A stretch of DNA of 35,885 nucleotides, taken from JBFLYO01 sp040756745 (lineage in GTDB: Bacteria > Bacteroidota > Ignavibacteria > UBA10030 > UBA6906). The position numbers and the translations under genes are program-made. Under the pieces are notes generated by a model. That model was given only the letters and a program-made list of their open reading frames with translations. It searched no databases and was not told the origin of the DNA. The first letter of the stretch is position 1. Each line of letters starts with the position of its first letter. Shown here piece after piece: positions 23,788 to 31,344 of the stretch. The stretch spans positions 1 to 35,885 of the forward strand of contig JBFLYO010000037.1 in the NCBI GenBank assembly GCA_040756745.1, given 5' to 3'.

Positions 23788-24705
23788 ATGGACCGCAACG
23801 GTGTACTGGTGGTGGGAAGCGCCAACATGGACATGGTGGTGAAGACCCGCCGCTTTCCGGAGCCGGGAGAAACTGTCTTCGGCGACCACTTCGGAATGTT
23901 CCCGGGAGGAAAGGGGGCCAACCAGGCTGTCTGTTGTGCGAAGCTGGGGGGCAACGTCTACTTCATTGGAAAGATGGGGAACGACATCCTCCGGGAGAAA
24001 CTGGCGAGGAGCATGAAGAGCGACGGGGTGCGGCTTGAGCACGTCTCCGTCGACCCCTCGGAATCCACCGGCATCGCCATGATTACCGTCGATGGTAGAG
24101 GGCAGAATGAGATTGTGGTGGTGTCGGGGAGCAACATGAAGCTGCTTCCCGCGGACATTGACCGGGAGACGTCGATTTTTTCCGCGGCAAAGATTGTTCT
24201 CCTGCAGCTGGAAATCCCGCTGCGCACGGTGATACGGACGGCGGAGCTTGCGCGCAGGCGTGCCGTCACGGTGATTCTGAACCCCGCTCCTGCCCGTCCT
24301 CTTCCCGGGCGACTCCTGAAGATGGTCGACTACCTGACGCCGAATGAAACAGAGTTAGAGCAGTTGAGCGGACTCCCGGTGCGGGGCATCCGGTCGGTGG
24401 AACGCGCAGCGCAGCTGCTGATCAGACGCGGCGTGAAGAATGTCCTTGTCACGCTCGGCCCGAAGGGGTGCCTCCTGGTAAACGACACCGCCACAAAACT
24501 CTTCCCTGGCCGGCAGGTGCGTGCGGTGGACACCACGGCGGCAGGCGACGCCTTCAACGGCGCGCTCGCGTTCTCCCTCGCGTCCGGCGAGAGTCTCATG
24601 GAGGCAATTCCCTTTGCCAATGCAGTCGCAGCGTTTTCGGTGACACGGATGGGGGCGCAAAGCTCGATGCCCACGATGCGCGAGCTGGAGTCCTTCATCG
24701 ACTGA
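23788..24705 (+). CDS. rbsK: ribokinase-like PfkB sugar kinase
   Basis: A 305-aa PfkB-family kinase, best matched to ribokinase (D-ribose to ribose-5-phosphate with ATP). Seen: VLVVGSANMDMVVKTRRFPEPGETVFG, FPGGKGANQAVCCAKLGGNVYFIGKMG, NPAPARPLP, LTPNETELEQLSG, VLVTLGPKGCLLV and DTTAAGDAFNGALA with catalytic Asp254. The NEIVVVSGSN stretch and the Gly-Gly of PGGKGAN agree with ribokinase. The start lies eight bases after the previous stop, with GGGAGG inside the end of that gene. RbsD two genes downstream supports a ribose substrate, but there is no ribose ABC transporter in the window, so another aldo- or ketopentose is possible. Confidence 0.88.
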   Translation: MDRNGVLVVGSANMDMVVKTRRFPEPGETVFGDHFGMFPGGKGANQAVCCAKLGGNVYFIGKMGNDILREKLARSMKSDGVRLEHVSVDPSESTGIAMITVDGRGQNEIVVVSGSNMKLLPADIDRETSIFSAAKIVLLQLEIPLRTVIRTAELARRRAVTVILNPAPARPLPGRLLKMVDYLTPNETELEQLSGLPVRGIRSVERAAQLLIRRGVKNVLVTLGPKGCLLVNDTATKLFPGRQVRAVDTTAAGDAFNGALAFSLASGESLMEAIPFANAVAAFSVTRMGAQSSMPTMRELESFID

Positions 24706-24735
24706 GGCCGCCACGTTCGGAGATTATGGGAGTCT

Positions 24736-25140
24736 ATGATCCGGCGGATCGAACATACGACGATCACGGCGCGCGATCAGGAGCGATCGGTCGCATTCTA
24801 CACGACGATGCTCGGGTTCCGGGTGGACCGCGAGATGTGGTTTCCCGAATCGGGGCTTCGCATCGTGTTTCTCCGCCTGGGCGGGACGGAACTCGAAATA
24901 TTCGGGGTTCCCGCCCCGAAAGGGGAGCCGGCGCCTGACGACAACGAGGTCGTCGGCTACAAACATATCTGCCTCCTTGTGGACAGCGTCGATGAAGAGT
25001 ACGCTCGCCTGTCGGCGGCCGGCGTCCCGTTCCGAATTGCGCCGGTGACGGTGCAGGGGCTCGTCCGGATCGCCTTCCTGAAGGACCCCGATGGTCTCGA
25101 CGTGGAATTGCTGGAATACCCGAAGAAGGAGCATCAATGA
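24736..25140 (+). CDS. VOC-family (glyoxalase-like) metalloprotein
   Basis: A 134-aa two-module VOC-superfamily protein. Putative metal ligands are His7 (IEHTTI), Glu52 or Glu54 (TELEIFG), His77 (GYKHICLLVDSV) and Glu124 (LDVELLEYP), the usual H-E-H-E set. KDPDG before the last ligand is also typical. These proteins act as isomerases, lyases or dioxygenases; the substrate here cannot be told. It is inserted between the ribokinase and ribose-pyranase genes, and its stop overlaps the rbsD ATG (ATGA at 25137), so its product is probably needed at the same step of sugar breakdown, for example epimerisation of a keto-sugar. GGGAG precedes ATG 24736. Confidence 0.86.
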   Translation: MIRRIEHTTITARDQERSVAFYTTMLGFRVDREMWFPESGLRIVFLRLGGTELEIFGVPAPKGEPAPDDNEVVGYKHICLLVDSVDEEYARLSAAGVPFRIAPVTVQGLVRIAFLKDPDGLDVELLEYPKKEHQ

Positions 25141-25541
25141 AAAAGCATGGTGTCCTGAATTCTCATCTGTCACGGGTCATTGCCGGGCTTGGCCACTCCG
25201 ACTACCTCGTTGTCTGTGATGCGGGACTGCCGATCCCGCATGGCGGTGAGGTCGTCGATCTTGCACTCACCCGCAACATCCCGCGCTTTCTTGACGTGGT
25301 GAACGCCATCCTCGAAGAGATGCAGGTGGAACGCGCCGTGATTGCGGAGGAGATGGAAGACGTCAACCGCTCGACGCACAACGAGCTGCTCCGGATGCTC
25401 GCAGGGACGGAGATCAGCAAGGTCGCACATGAGGAGTTCAAGCGGCTGACGCGAGAGAATGGTAATACAACGTTCGTCCGGACGGGTGAGGTGACGGCCT
25501 TCGCCAACGTGATCCTCGTCTCGGGCGTTAATTTCGATTGA
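25137..25541 (+). CDS. rbsD: D-ribose pyranase
   Basis: A 134-aa RbsD/FucU-family mutarotase that interconverts pyranose and furanose (or anomeric) forms so that the kinase can use the sugar. It matches RbsD well: MKKHGVLNSHLSRVIAGLGHSDYLVVCDAGLPIPHG with His20 and Asp28 at the positions of the E. coli enzyme, then EEMQVERAVIAEEME, HEEFKRLTRE, and the C-terminal RTGEVTAFANVILVSGVNF. AAGGAG sits ahead of the ATG, which overlaps the VOC stop. Cytoplasmic. Pairing with the PfkB kinase strongly suggests ribose or a close relative as an intermediate. Confidence 0.94.
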   Translation: MKKHGVLNSHLSRVIAGLGHSDYLVVCDAGLPIPHGGEVVDLALTRNIPRFLDVVNAILEEMQVERAVIAEEMEDVNRSTHNELLRMLAGTEISKVAHEEFKRLTRENGNTTFVRTGEVTAFANVILVSGVNFD

Positions 25542-25543
25542 CC

Positions 25544-26554
25544 ATGCGGTATAGAACGTTTGGTTCGCTCGGCTGGCGGGTGTCGGAGATCGGCTTCGGT
25601 GCCTGGGCCATCGGAGGGGATATGTGGGGGCCGCAGGATGACGCTGAATCGCTGCGGGCGCTCCATCGCGCGCTTGAGGCTGGCGTGAACTTCATCGACA
25701 CGGCGCAGGGCTATGGCAAAGGCCACAGCGAGGAGCTGATCGGCAAGGTCCTGCAGGAGCGGCGTGAGGAGGTGTATGTCGCCACCAAGGTGCCTCCGGC
25801 GCCGGGAAACCCCTGGCCGCCTGCGGAATCCGCTGACGCCCGCGTTGTCTATCCTGCCTCCTATATCATCGAACAGTGCGAGCATTCTCTCCGGCGATTG
25901 AAGCGCGAAGCCATCGATGTCTATCAGTTCCATACCTGGGCCACCGCGTTTAATGTTGGAGACGAATGGTTCGAGGCGATCACCACGCTGAAACGTCAGG
26001 GGAAAATCCGGGCCGCGGGGGTCTCCGTCCCTGACACCACACCGGACAACGTGATTGGGGCACTGGCGCTTGGCAAAGTGGATGCAGTCCAGGTGATCTA
26101 TAACCTCTTCGAGCAATATCCCCGGCTTAATCTCTTCCCCGTCTGCAAGCGCCTCGAGACGGCGGTGATCGTGCGCGTGCCGTTCGACGAGGGGGCGCTG
26201 ACAGGCCGTCTCCGCGCCGATACGGTCTTTCCCGAGGGGGATGTGAGGCGGCATTACTTTCGCGGGGGCAACCTCCCGGCGGTCGTCCGGCGGGTCGAAG
26301 AAATCCGTGGGTTCAAGGATACGACCCATCCTGCGATGCCGATGGCGGAATATGCCCTCAGGTTCTGCCTGAGCCATCCGGATGTCTCAACGGTCATCCC
26401 CGGGATCCGCACGGTCGGTCAGGCGGATGCCAACGTCCGGGCGGGCGAAGGGGTATTGTTGGAAGAAGCGGAGCTCAAAGCACTTGAGCGGTTTGCGTGG
26501 CGCAAGGATTTCTGGCATGTCGAGTTCGATCCCGAGGGAATCCCCAAATCATAA
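25544..26554 (+). CDS. aldo/keto reductase
   Basis: A 336-aa aldo/keto reductase (NADPH-type TIM barrel) with the catalytic tetrad Asp52, Tyr57 (IDTAQGYGKGHSE), Lys82 (VATKVPP) and His130 (DVYQFHTW). QVIYNLFEQ and STVIPGIRTVGQADANV fit the cofactor-binding end. ATG 25544 is two bases after the rbsD stop; a TTG at 25538 is in frame but would overlap rbsD. It would reduce or oxidise a sugar carbonyl in the same pathway. The substrate cannot be assigned from sequence. The family includes sugar dehydrogenases such as the L-fucose/D-threo-aldose type, a reasonable but unproven option here. Confidence 0.92.
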   Translation: MRYRTFGSLGWRVSEIGFGAWAIGGDMWGPQDDAESLRALHRALEAGVNFIDTAQGYGKGHSEELIGKVLQERREEVYVATKVPPAPGNPWPPAESADARVVYPASYIIEQCEHSLRRLKREAIDVYQFHTWATAFNVGDEWFEAITTLKRQGKIRAAGVSVPDTTPDNVIGALALGKVDAVQVIYNLFEQYPRLNLFPVCKRLETAVIVRVPFDEGALTGRLRADTVFPEGDVRRHYFRGGNLPAVVRRVEEIRGFKDTTHPAMPMAEYALRFCLSHPDVSTVIPGIRTVGQADANVRAGEGVLLEEAELKALERFAWRKDFWHVEFDPEGIPKS

Positions 26555-26568
26555 TCAGGAATACTCCG

Positions 26569-28008
26569 ATGTCTCTCCGGCAATGTGCGACAATAGGCGT
26601 GTCACTCCTCCTGTTCGGGAGCACCGCGGCTGCCCAACGTCGGGCTGTCCCGTACGAGACGCTCTTCCGGCCGACGAGCGCAGAATACTATCACGTGCCC
26701 ATCGGCCTCTGCGAAGATTACCCCGAAGAGAGCACAACCATGGAGATTATCCGCGGTGATATGGAACTGCTCAAGAGGTCGGGCATCGGGCTCCTTCGCA
26801 TCTCCTTCGGATGGGACGGTATTGAAACCGAGCGCGGCAAGTACCAGTGGGGCTTCTGGGATGATTATGTCCGGCTCGCGGTCGATGAGTACGGCATCAC
26901 GCTGATTCCGTATATCTGCTACACGCCGCCGTGGAATTCTACCGGGGATACGTCGAACTACTGGAATCATACTCCGGTGGACTACGAGGCCTTCGGCACC
27001 TTTGTGGAGACACTGGTGGGAAGGTACAAAGACAGGATCAAGACGTGGGAACTCTGGAACGAACCGGATATCAGGGAGTACTGGTCGGGGAACGCCGCCG
27101 ACCTTGCCCGGCTCACGAAAATCGGTGCGACGGCCGTGCGGAAGGCTGATCCGACGGCGAAGGTTGTGCTGGCGGGACTTGCCGGCCATACGGAATTCAC
27201 GCTTGCACTCTTTCGCGACTACGGCATCAGCCCCTACGTCGACGTGGTGAATTGTCACAGTTATTATGAGACGTGGAACGGCGATCCGCTTGAGACGGTG
27301 GTGGGTTACGTGAACACCCTCGCAGACATCATCCGGAGATATGGCAACCACCAGTCGCTCTGGATGGCGGAGGTCGGCTACAGCACCTTCCGCCGTCCCG
27401 ATGGCTCGGTCTCGGCCTCATACCGGGCAACGTACGACTACGAGCACACCCCTGCATTCCAGGCCGTTGCCCTCTGGAGAACCCTCACGTTGCTCCTTTC
27501 AACCGGCAACATCGCGGCGATCGCCTGGTACGAGATCAAAGACCTTCCCTCGGGCGAGAACGTGATCGGCGACGTGAACAACCGGAACCTCGGCGTGGCA
27601 TACGTCGGTCACACGCCGAAACCCACCGAGCATGCCCTCGCCTTCTTCAACAGGTTCTTTTCCCGCCCTTCCCGGTGCATCGACGATGAGACGGTCGTGA
27701 CGCGGACGATCGGCACGGAGAGCGAAGTACATGCAATCCGGATGGACGACGGCACCGTCGCGATCGCCGCCTGGCTCAAGACCTTCGTCAAGGGGAGGAC
27801 CCCGCCGCCTGCCGGCCTGATCAAGGACCCGCGCGAGGAACGCGTGCAACTGACGATACCCATGAAATCGTTTTCAGGCGCGGACAGCTTCGACGTGCTT
27901 GGCAACAGCACGCCGTTCAAGGAGGTGCGGATGGGGAAGGGGAAGGTCACCATCGGGGATCTCCCGCTCCGCGGCGGGGAGATCGTGATACTGAAACTTC
28001 ATCCATAG
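26569..28008 (+). CDS. secreted clan GH-A glycoside hydrolase (GH39/GH5-like)
   Basis: A 479-aa retaining glycosidase. The start MSLRQCATIGVSLLLFGSTAAAQ is a signal peptide; AGGA lies eight bases before ATG 26569, while a longer open frame to 26497 overlaps the reductase and lacks a signal. The barrel shows GIGLLRISFGWDGIETERGKYQW, acid/base Glu165 in TWELWNEPDI, and nucleophile Glu268 in LWMAEVGYST, 103 residues apart as usual for clan GH-A. HSYYETWNGDP precedes the nucleophile strand. The C-terminal ~100 residues (AIAAWLKTFVKG to GGEIVILKLHP) form a beta-sandwich. It is the only complete hydrolase in the block with a clear signal, so it probably acts in the periplasm or outside. The exact family and substrate (xyloside, arabinoside or galactoside) are open. 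Confidence 0.86.
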   Translation: MSLRQCATIGVSLLLFGSTAAAQRRAVPYETLFRPTSAEYYHVPIGLCEDYPEESTTMEIIRGDMELLKRSGIGLLRISFGWDGIETERGKYQWGFWDDYVRLAVDEYGITLIPYICYTPPWNSTGDTSNYWNHTPVDYEAFGTFVETLVGRYKDRIKTWELWNEPDIREYWSGNAADLARLTKIGATAVRKADPTAKVVLAGLAGHTEFTLALFRDYGISPYVDVVNCHSYYETWNGDPLETVVGYVNTLADIIRRYGNHQSLWMAEVGYSTFRRPDGSVSASYRATYDYEHTPAFQAVALWRTLTLLLSTGNIAAIAWYEIKDLPSGENVIGDVNNRNLGVAYVGHTPKPTEHALAFFNRFFSRPSRCIDDETVVTRTIGTESEVHAIRMDDGTVAIAAWLKTFVKGRTPPPAGLIKDPREERVQLTIPMKSFSGADSFDVLGNSTPFKEVRMGKGKVTIGDLPLRGGEIVILKLHP

Positions 28009-28019
28009 GGAGAAGCGCC

Positions 28020-28490
28020 GTGACAATCCGTGCCAGACGAGCACGACCGGAGACATTTGCACCTTTCGGCAACGTCGTGAGCGGCCCCGCCGGTACACCG
28101 ACGTCGCAGGCCGCTGAGTACAAATTCTGGTCTGACATTGCCGACTACCTGATCGACGGCAGGACGGAGATCGGTCTCTGCACTGTGTACAGGCAGAAAA
28201 CGCCGGTAATCACCGGCATGGAACGGCATCTGCGCACGCCCGAGATCCTGATCCCGATTGACGCCCCGTTCGTTCTTCCGCTCCTGCTCGACGGGAGGGA
28301 GCCGGACGAGACGGCCGCCTTTCGCGTGAACCCGGGCGAGGCGGTCGTGATCAACAACGGCGTGTGGCACGGCGCATGCCTGCCGTACAAGAAAAAGCAA
28401 TCGTCCTACTTTGTCATCTTCCGCCTCGGCACACCGCATGAGGATGTGGAGAAGAAGAGCCTTCCCCCTCTGGCGATCACTGCGGCATAG
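28020..28490 (+). CDS. AllA-like (ureidoglycolate lyase family) cupin
   Basis: A 156-aa cupin-fold protein resembling ureidoglycolate lyase/hydrolase (AllA). Seen: FAPFGNVVSG, MERHLRTPEILIPIDAPFVL, FRVNPGEAVVINNGVWHGACLP and KQSSYFVIFRLG. These match the AllA plan, with an M-E-R-H-x-x-T, x-F-I-P pattern and a G-V-W-H motif. No allantoin or purine catabolism genes are nearby, so a purine role is unlikely; here it probably acts on a sugar acid or related compound, which is inference. The start is GTG 28020, with GGGAGAAG overlapping the end of the previous gene. It is followed eight bases later by the next ATG. Confidence 0.65.
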   Translation: MTIRARRARPETFAPFGNVVSGPAGTPTSQAAEYKFWSDIADYLIDGRTEIGLCTVYRQKTPVITGMERHLRTPEILIPIDAPFVLPLLLDGREPDETAAFRVNPGEAVVINNGVWHGACLPYKKKQSSYFVIFRLGTPHEDVEKKSLPPLAITAA

Positions 28491-28498
28491 GAGAGAGG

Positions 28499-30172
28499 AT
28501 GCCGGCCGCCACGCTCAGCAACGGGCGCCTCAGCGCGCGCTTCGGATCGAACCCGCTTGCCATCCGCTCGCTGAAGAATCTCTGCACCGGCGCTGAGTTC
28601 TGCGCGCACGGGACGCACTCACTGATCGTCCGTACCCCCGGTAAGATTTCCGATCCCGCGTTTCTGAACCGCGTTGACTCTGCGTCACGGGAAGGCGGAG
28701 CGCTGTTGCTTTGCCTCGTTGACGCCTCGGCGAAATACCGTGCAGAGCTCCGCATTGCAGAAGATTCCGACGGGCTCCGGTTCGACGCAACGGTGACTGC
28801 TCCTGAGCCCGTGTGGATGGCCGAGTGGAAGGTCAGCGGTCTTGACCTGACGAACATCATCATCCCCGCGCTCGGGGGACAATCGCTCGGCGCCGGCATG
28901 CCGGCAGGGACGACGCTCACCTACAAGTACCCATTCTGGTGGAACGCGCAGTTTGTGATCGGTGCGATGAAGGGGGGCGGTTGCTGGCTCAGGACGAAGG
29001 AGACCGACCCACGGTTCAAACTTGTCCGCATCAAGAAGGGAGCGGCAGGGTTTGATCTGAGCTACGGGTTTGAAGCAGATGCCCCGCTTACAGCCACCAC
29101 GCTGAGCGCGACGTGGTATCTTGACTGTTACCGCGGTACCTGGAATGTGCCCGTCGAGACCCATCGCTCCTGGCTGGAACCGGCGTTCGGCCTCCATCCC
29201 CTCGCGCGTCATCCGCATTTCCCCCCCTGGGCAAGCGAAATCGACTTTGTCCTGGAGCTGTGGGGCATCGGCAAAGACCGGCCGGAGCCACTCCACACGT
29301 TCGCCGACATGGAACGGCGCCTCAGGTCGTGGGCACGGCTGCATGTGCCTGAGCGAACGCTCCTCTATCTGCCCGGATTCGCCGAACACGGCATTGATTC
29401 CCGCGCCCCCAGCTATGCGCCGAGCGAAGAGTTGGGCGGGAAGGCAGGGTTTCAACGACTCGTGGAAACGGCCCACCGGCGCGGTTATCGGGTGATGGTG
29501 CACACGAACGCGATCTGCATGACCTTCGAGCATCCCCAGTTTGAGCGGTTCAGGGATCATCAGGTCGTCGACGCCTTCGGACGGCTGCAGGGATGGGGAC
29601 TGGACATCGACGGGGACTGGCTGTCGGAGCCGTATTTTGCGTACATTAACCCCGGCGTGAGAGAGTGGGGGGATCTGATGGAGGGTGTCATCGGAGACCT
29701 GATCCGGACGTACGGAGTCGATGCTGTCTTTCTTGATCAGACTCTGCTGGCGTTCAACGTCAGTCGGGGCCCGAACTTTGTTTCGGGGATGCGCGAGTTC
29801 GTCCGCGGGATGCAGGAGGCATTTCCCACGACGCTCTTCGCAGGTGAAGGGATTCATGAACAGGTGCTCGCGGCGCTTCCCATGGCGCAGATTCACGGTA
29901 TCGACAGCATTGCCGAGGTGCACGGCATGGAGGGCCGGGCCCGGTGGCGCCAGGCGCACCCCGTCTCATCGCATCTCTTCAGCCCCTACACAAGGCTGAC
30001 GGCGCACCTCCTGACGCGCCATCCGTCGCACCCCATGTTCGAACTGCAGGAATCCGCTTACAAGGCCCTGGGGGTGATTCCTGCGCTCTGTCTCTACAAT
30101 GCATTGCAGCCCATGGACACTCCCGGGACCAGACGCATGATCCGGCGGGCGGCTCCGCTTCGGAGGAAATGA
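28499..30172 (+). CDS. TIM-barrel glycosidase-like protein, possibly DUF6259
   Basis: A 557-aa cytoplasmic protein (no signal peptide). The first ~230 residues are a beta-sandwich like those at the front of many glycosidases (TLSNGRLSARFGSNPLAIRSLKN, TYKYPFWWNAQFVIGAM, SYGFEADAPLTATTLSATWYLDCYRGTWNVPVETHRSWLEPAFGL). A TIM-barrel-like part follows (ERTLLYLPGF, GFQRLVETAHRRGYRVMVHTNAICMTFEHPQF, YINPGVREWGDLMEGVIGDLIRTYGVDAVFLDQTLLAFN). Asp413 in VFLDQ and Glu450 in FAGEGIHE are candidate catalytic residues, by analogy with GH36/GH31-like barrels. I recall this architecture as DUF6259 but am not sure. GGAGAGG precedes ATG 28499. It probably hydrolyses or binds a glycoside taken up intact. Confidence 0.65.
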   Translation: MPAATLSNGRLSARFGSNPLAIRSLKNLCTGAEFCAHGTHSLIVRTPGKISDPAFLNRVDSASREGGALLLCLVDASAKYRAELRIAEDSDGLRFDATVTAPEPVWMAEWKVSGLDLTNIIIPALGGQSLGAGMPAGTTLTYKYPFWWNAQFVIGAMKGGGCWLRTKETDPRFKLVRIKKGAAGFDLSYGFEADAPLTATTLSATWYLDCYRGTWNVPVETHRSWLEPAFGLHPLARHPHFPPWASEIDFVLELWGIGKDRPEPLHTFADMERRLRSWARLHVPERTLLYLPGFAEHGIDSRAPSYAPSEELGGKAGFQRLVETAHRRGYRVMVHTNAICMTFEHPQFERFRDHQVVDAFGRLQGWGLDIDGDWLSEPYFAYINPGVREWGDLMEGVIGDLIRTYGVDAVFLDQTLLAFNVSRGPNFVSGMREFVRGMQEAFPTTLFAGEGIHEQVLAALPMAQIHGIDSIAEVHGMEGRARWRQAHPVSSHLFSPYTRLTAHLLTRHPSHPMFELQESAYKALGVIPALCLYNALQPMDTPGTRRMIRRAAPLRRK

Positions 30173-30173
30173 G

Positions 30174-31334
30174 ATGAACACCATTCGTGCTGGAGTGATC
30201 GGGACTGGATTCATCGGCCCGGCGCACATCGAGGCGCTCCGGCGGACGCCGGGGGTCGATGTGGTTGCGATTGCGTCCAACGAGCCGGAACGGGCCCGCG
30301 CAATCGCCGACCGGTTCGGCATCACGCGCGTGTATGATTCGTGGCAGTCGGTCATGAGCGACCGGGAGGTCGAGGTGGTGCACAACTGCACCCCCAACCA
30401 TCTGCACTTTGAGATCAACAAGGCCGCGGTCCTCGCCGGCAAGCACGTTGTGTCTGAAAAACCGCTGACACGCACGTCGAAGGAATCCGAAACTCTCCTT
30501 GCCCTTGCCCGAAAAAAAGGAATCGTCCATGCCATCAATTTCAATTACCGGTTCTATCCGCTGATCCAGCACGCCCGCGCGCTTGCGCGGCGGGGAGAGC
30601 TCGGGAAGATCTACCTCGTACACGGACATTACCTGCAGGACTGGCTGTTCTATGACACGGATTACAACTGGCGGCTTGATCCCGAGATCGGCGGAGCATC
30701 ACGCGCCGTCGCCGATATCGGATCGCACTGGTGTGACCTCGTGCAGTTCGTGACGGGGCAGCGGATCACGAAGGTGTGCGCCGAATTGGTGACGTTTCAC
30801 AAGACCAGGAGAAAGCCCGCGGCCGTCACGGAGACGTTCAAAGGGAAGGAGGCCGGATCCGCGAAGGGTATCGCCGTGCCTGTCACAACGGAAGATGCCG
30901 GCGTCATCCTGCTGAATTTCGATGGGGGAGCGCGGGGGGCTGTCACGGTCTCGCAGGTGAGTGCAGGAAGAAAGAACCGCGAATGGTTTGAGATCGACGG
31001 CAGTACGCAGGCAATCGCCTGGGACCAGGAAGATCCCAACCGGCTCTGGTTCGGCCGCCGCGATGGGGCAAACGAGGTCCTCATCAAGGACCCCTCGCTC
31101 CTCGATGAAAGTGCCCGCCGCTACGCCCATTACCCCGGAGGGCATCCCGAAGGGTACCCCGAGGGACCCAAGAACCTCTTTATGAACGTCTACGAGTTTA
31201 TCAGGGCTGGGAAGAACCCGCTGAAGGACGAAATGGATTTCCCCACGTGGGCCGACGGGCACTGGGAGAACAGGATCGTCGAAGCGGTCGTGAAAAGCAG
31301 CAAATCCCGCAAATGGGTCGACGTCACCCTCTAG
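30174..31334 (+). CDS. Gfo/Idh/MocA-family oxidoreductase
   Basis: A 386-aa NAD(P)-dependent sugar/cyclitol oxidoreductase. The Rossmann part begins RAGVIGTGFIGPAHIEALRR. The family motif is VVSEKPLTR (Glu95-Lys96-Pro97), with Lys96 expected at the catalytic site. Asp181 and His185 in ADIGSHWCDLV complete the usual active-site set. The long C-terminal sheet domain contains a fairly long insertion (KTRRKPAAVTETFKGKEAGS). GGAGG lies seven bases before the ATG, one base after the previous stop. Together with the isomerase/epimerase next door it forms a pair common in cyclitol, keto-sugar and glycoside-oxidation pathways. Cytoplasmic; the substrate is unknown. Confidence 0.93.
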   Translation: MNTIRAGVIGTGFIGPAHIEALRRTPGVDVVAIASNEPERARAIADRFGITRVYDSWQSVMSDREVEVVHNCTPNHLHFEINKAAVLAGKHVVSEKPLTRTSKESETLLALARKKGIVHAINFNYRFYPLIQHARALARRGELGKIYLVHGHYLQDWLFYDTDYNWRLDPEIGGASRAVADIGSHWCDLVQFVTGQRITKVCAELVTFHKTRRKPAAVTETFKGKEAGSAKGIAVPVTTEDAGVILLNFDGGARGAVTVSQVSAGRKNREWFEIDGSTQAIAWDQEDPNRLWFGRRDGANEVLIKDPSLLDESARRYAHYPGGHPEGYPEGPKNLFMNVYEFIRAGKNPLKDEMDFPTWADGHWENRIVEAVVKSSKSRKWVDVTL

Positions 31335-31344
31335 GACAAAGATC

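Noticed and set aside
28020..28490. Assigning the cupin to purine catabolism as allA
   Set aside because: Fold similarity is fair, but no purine or allantoin gene is nearby and the setting is sugar breakdown.
28685..29959. 424-codon minus-strand open frame
   Set aside because: Antisense to the TIM-barrel glycosidase-like gene, with no motifs or credible start region.
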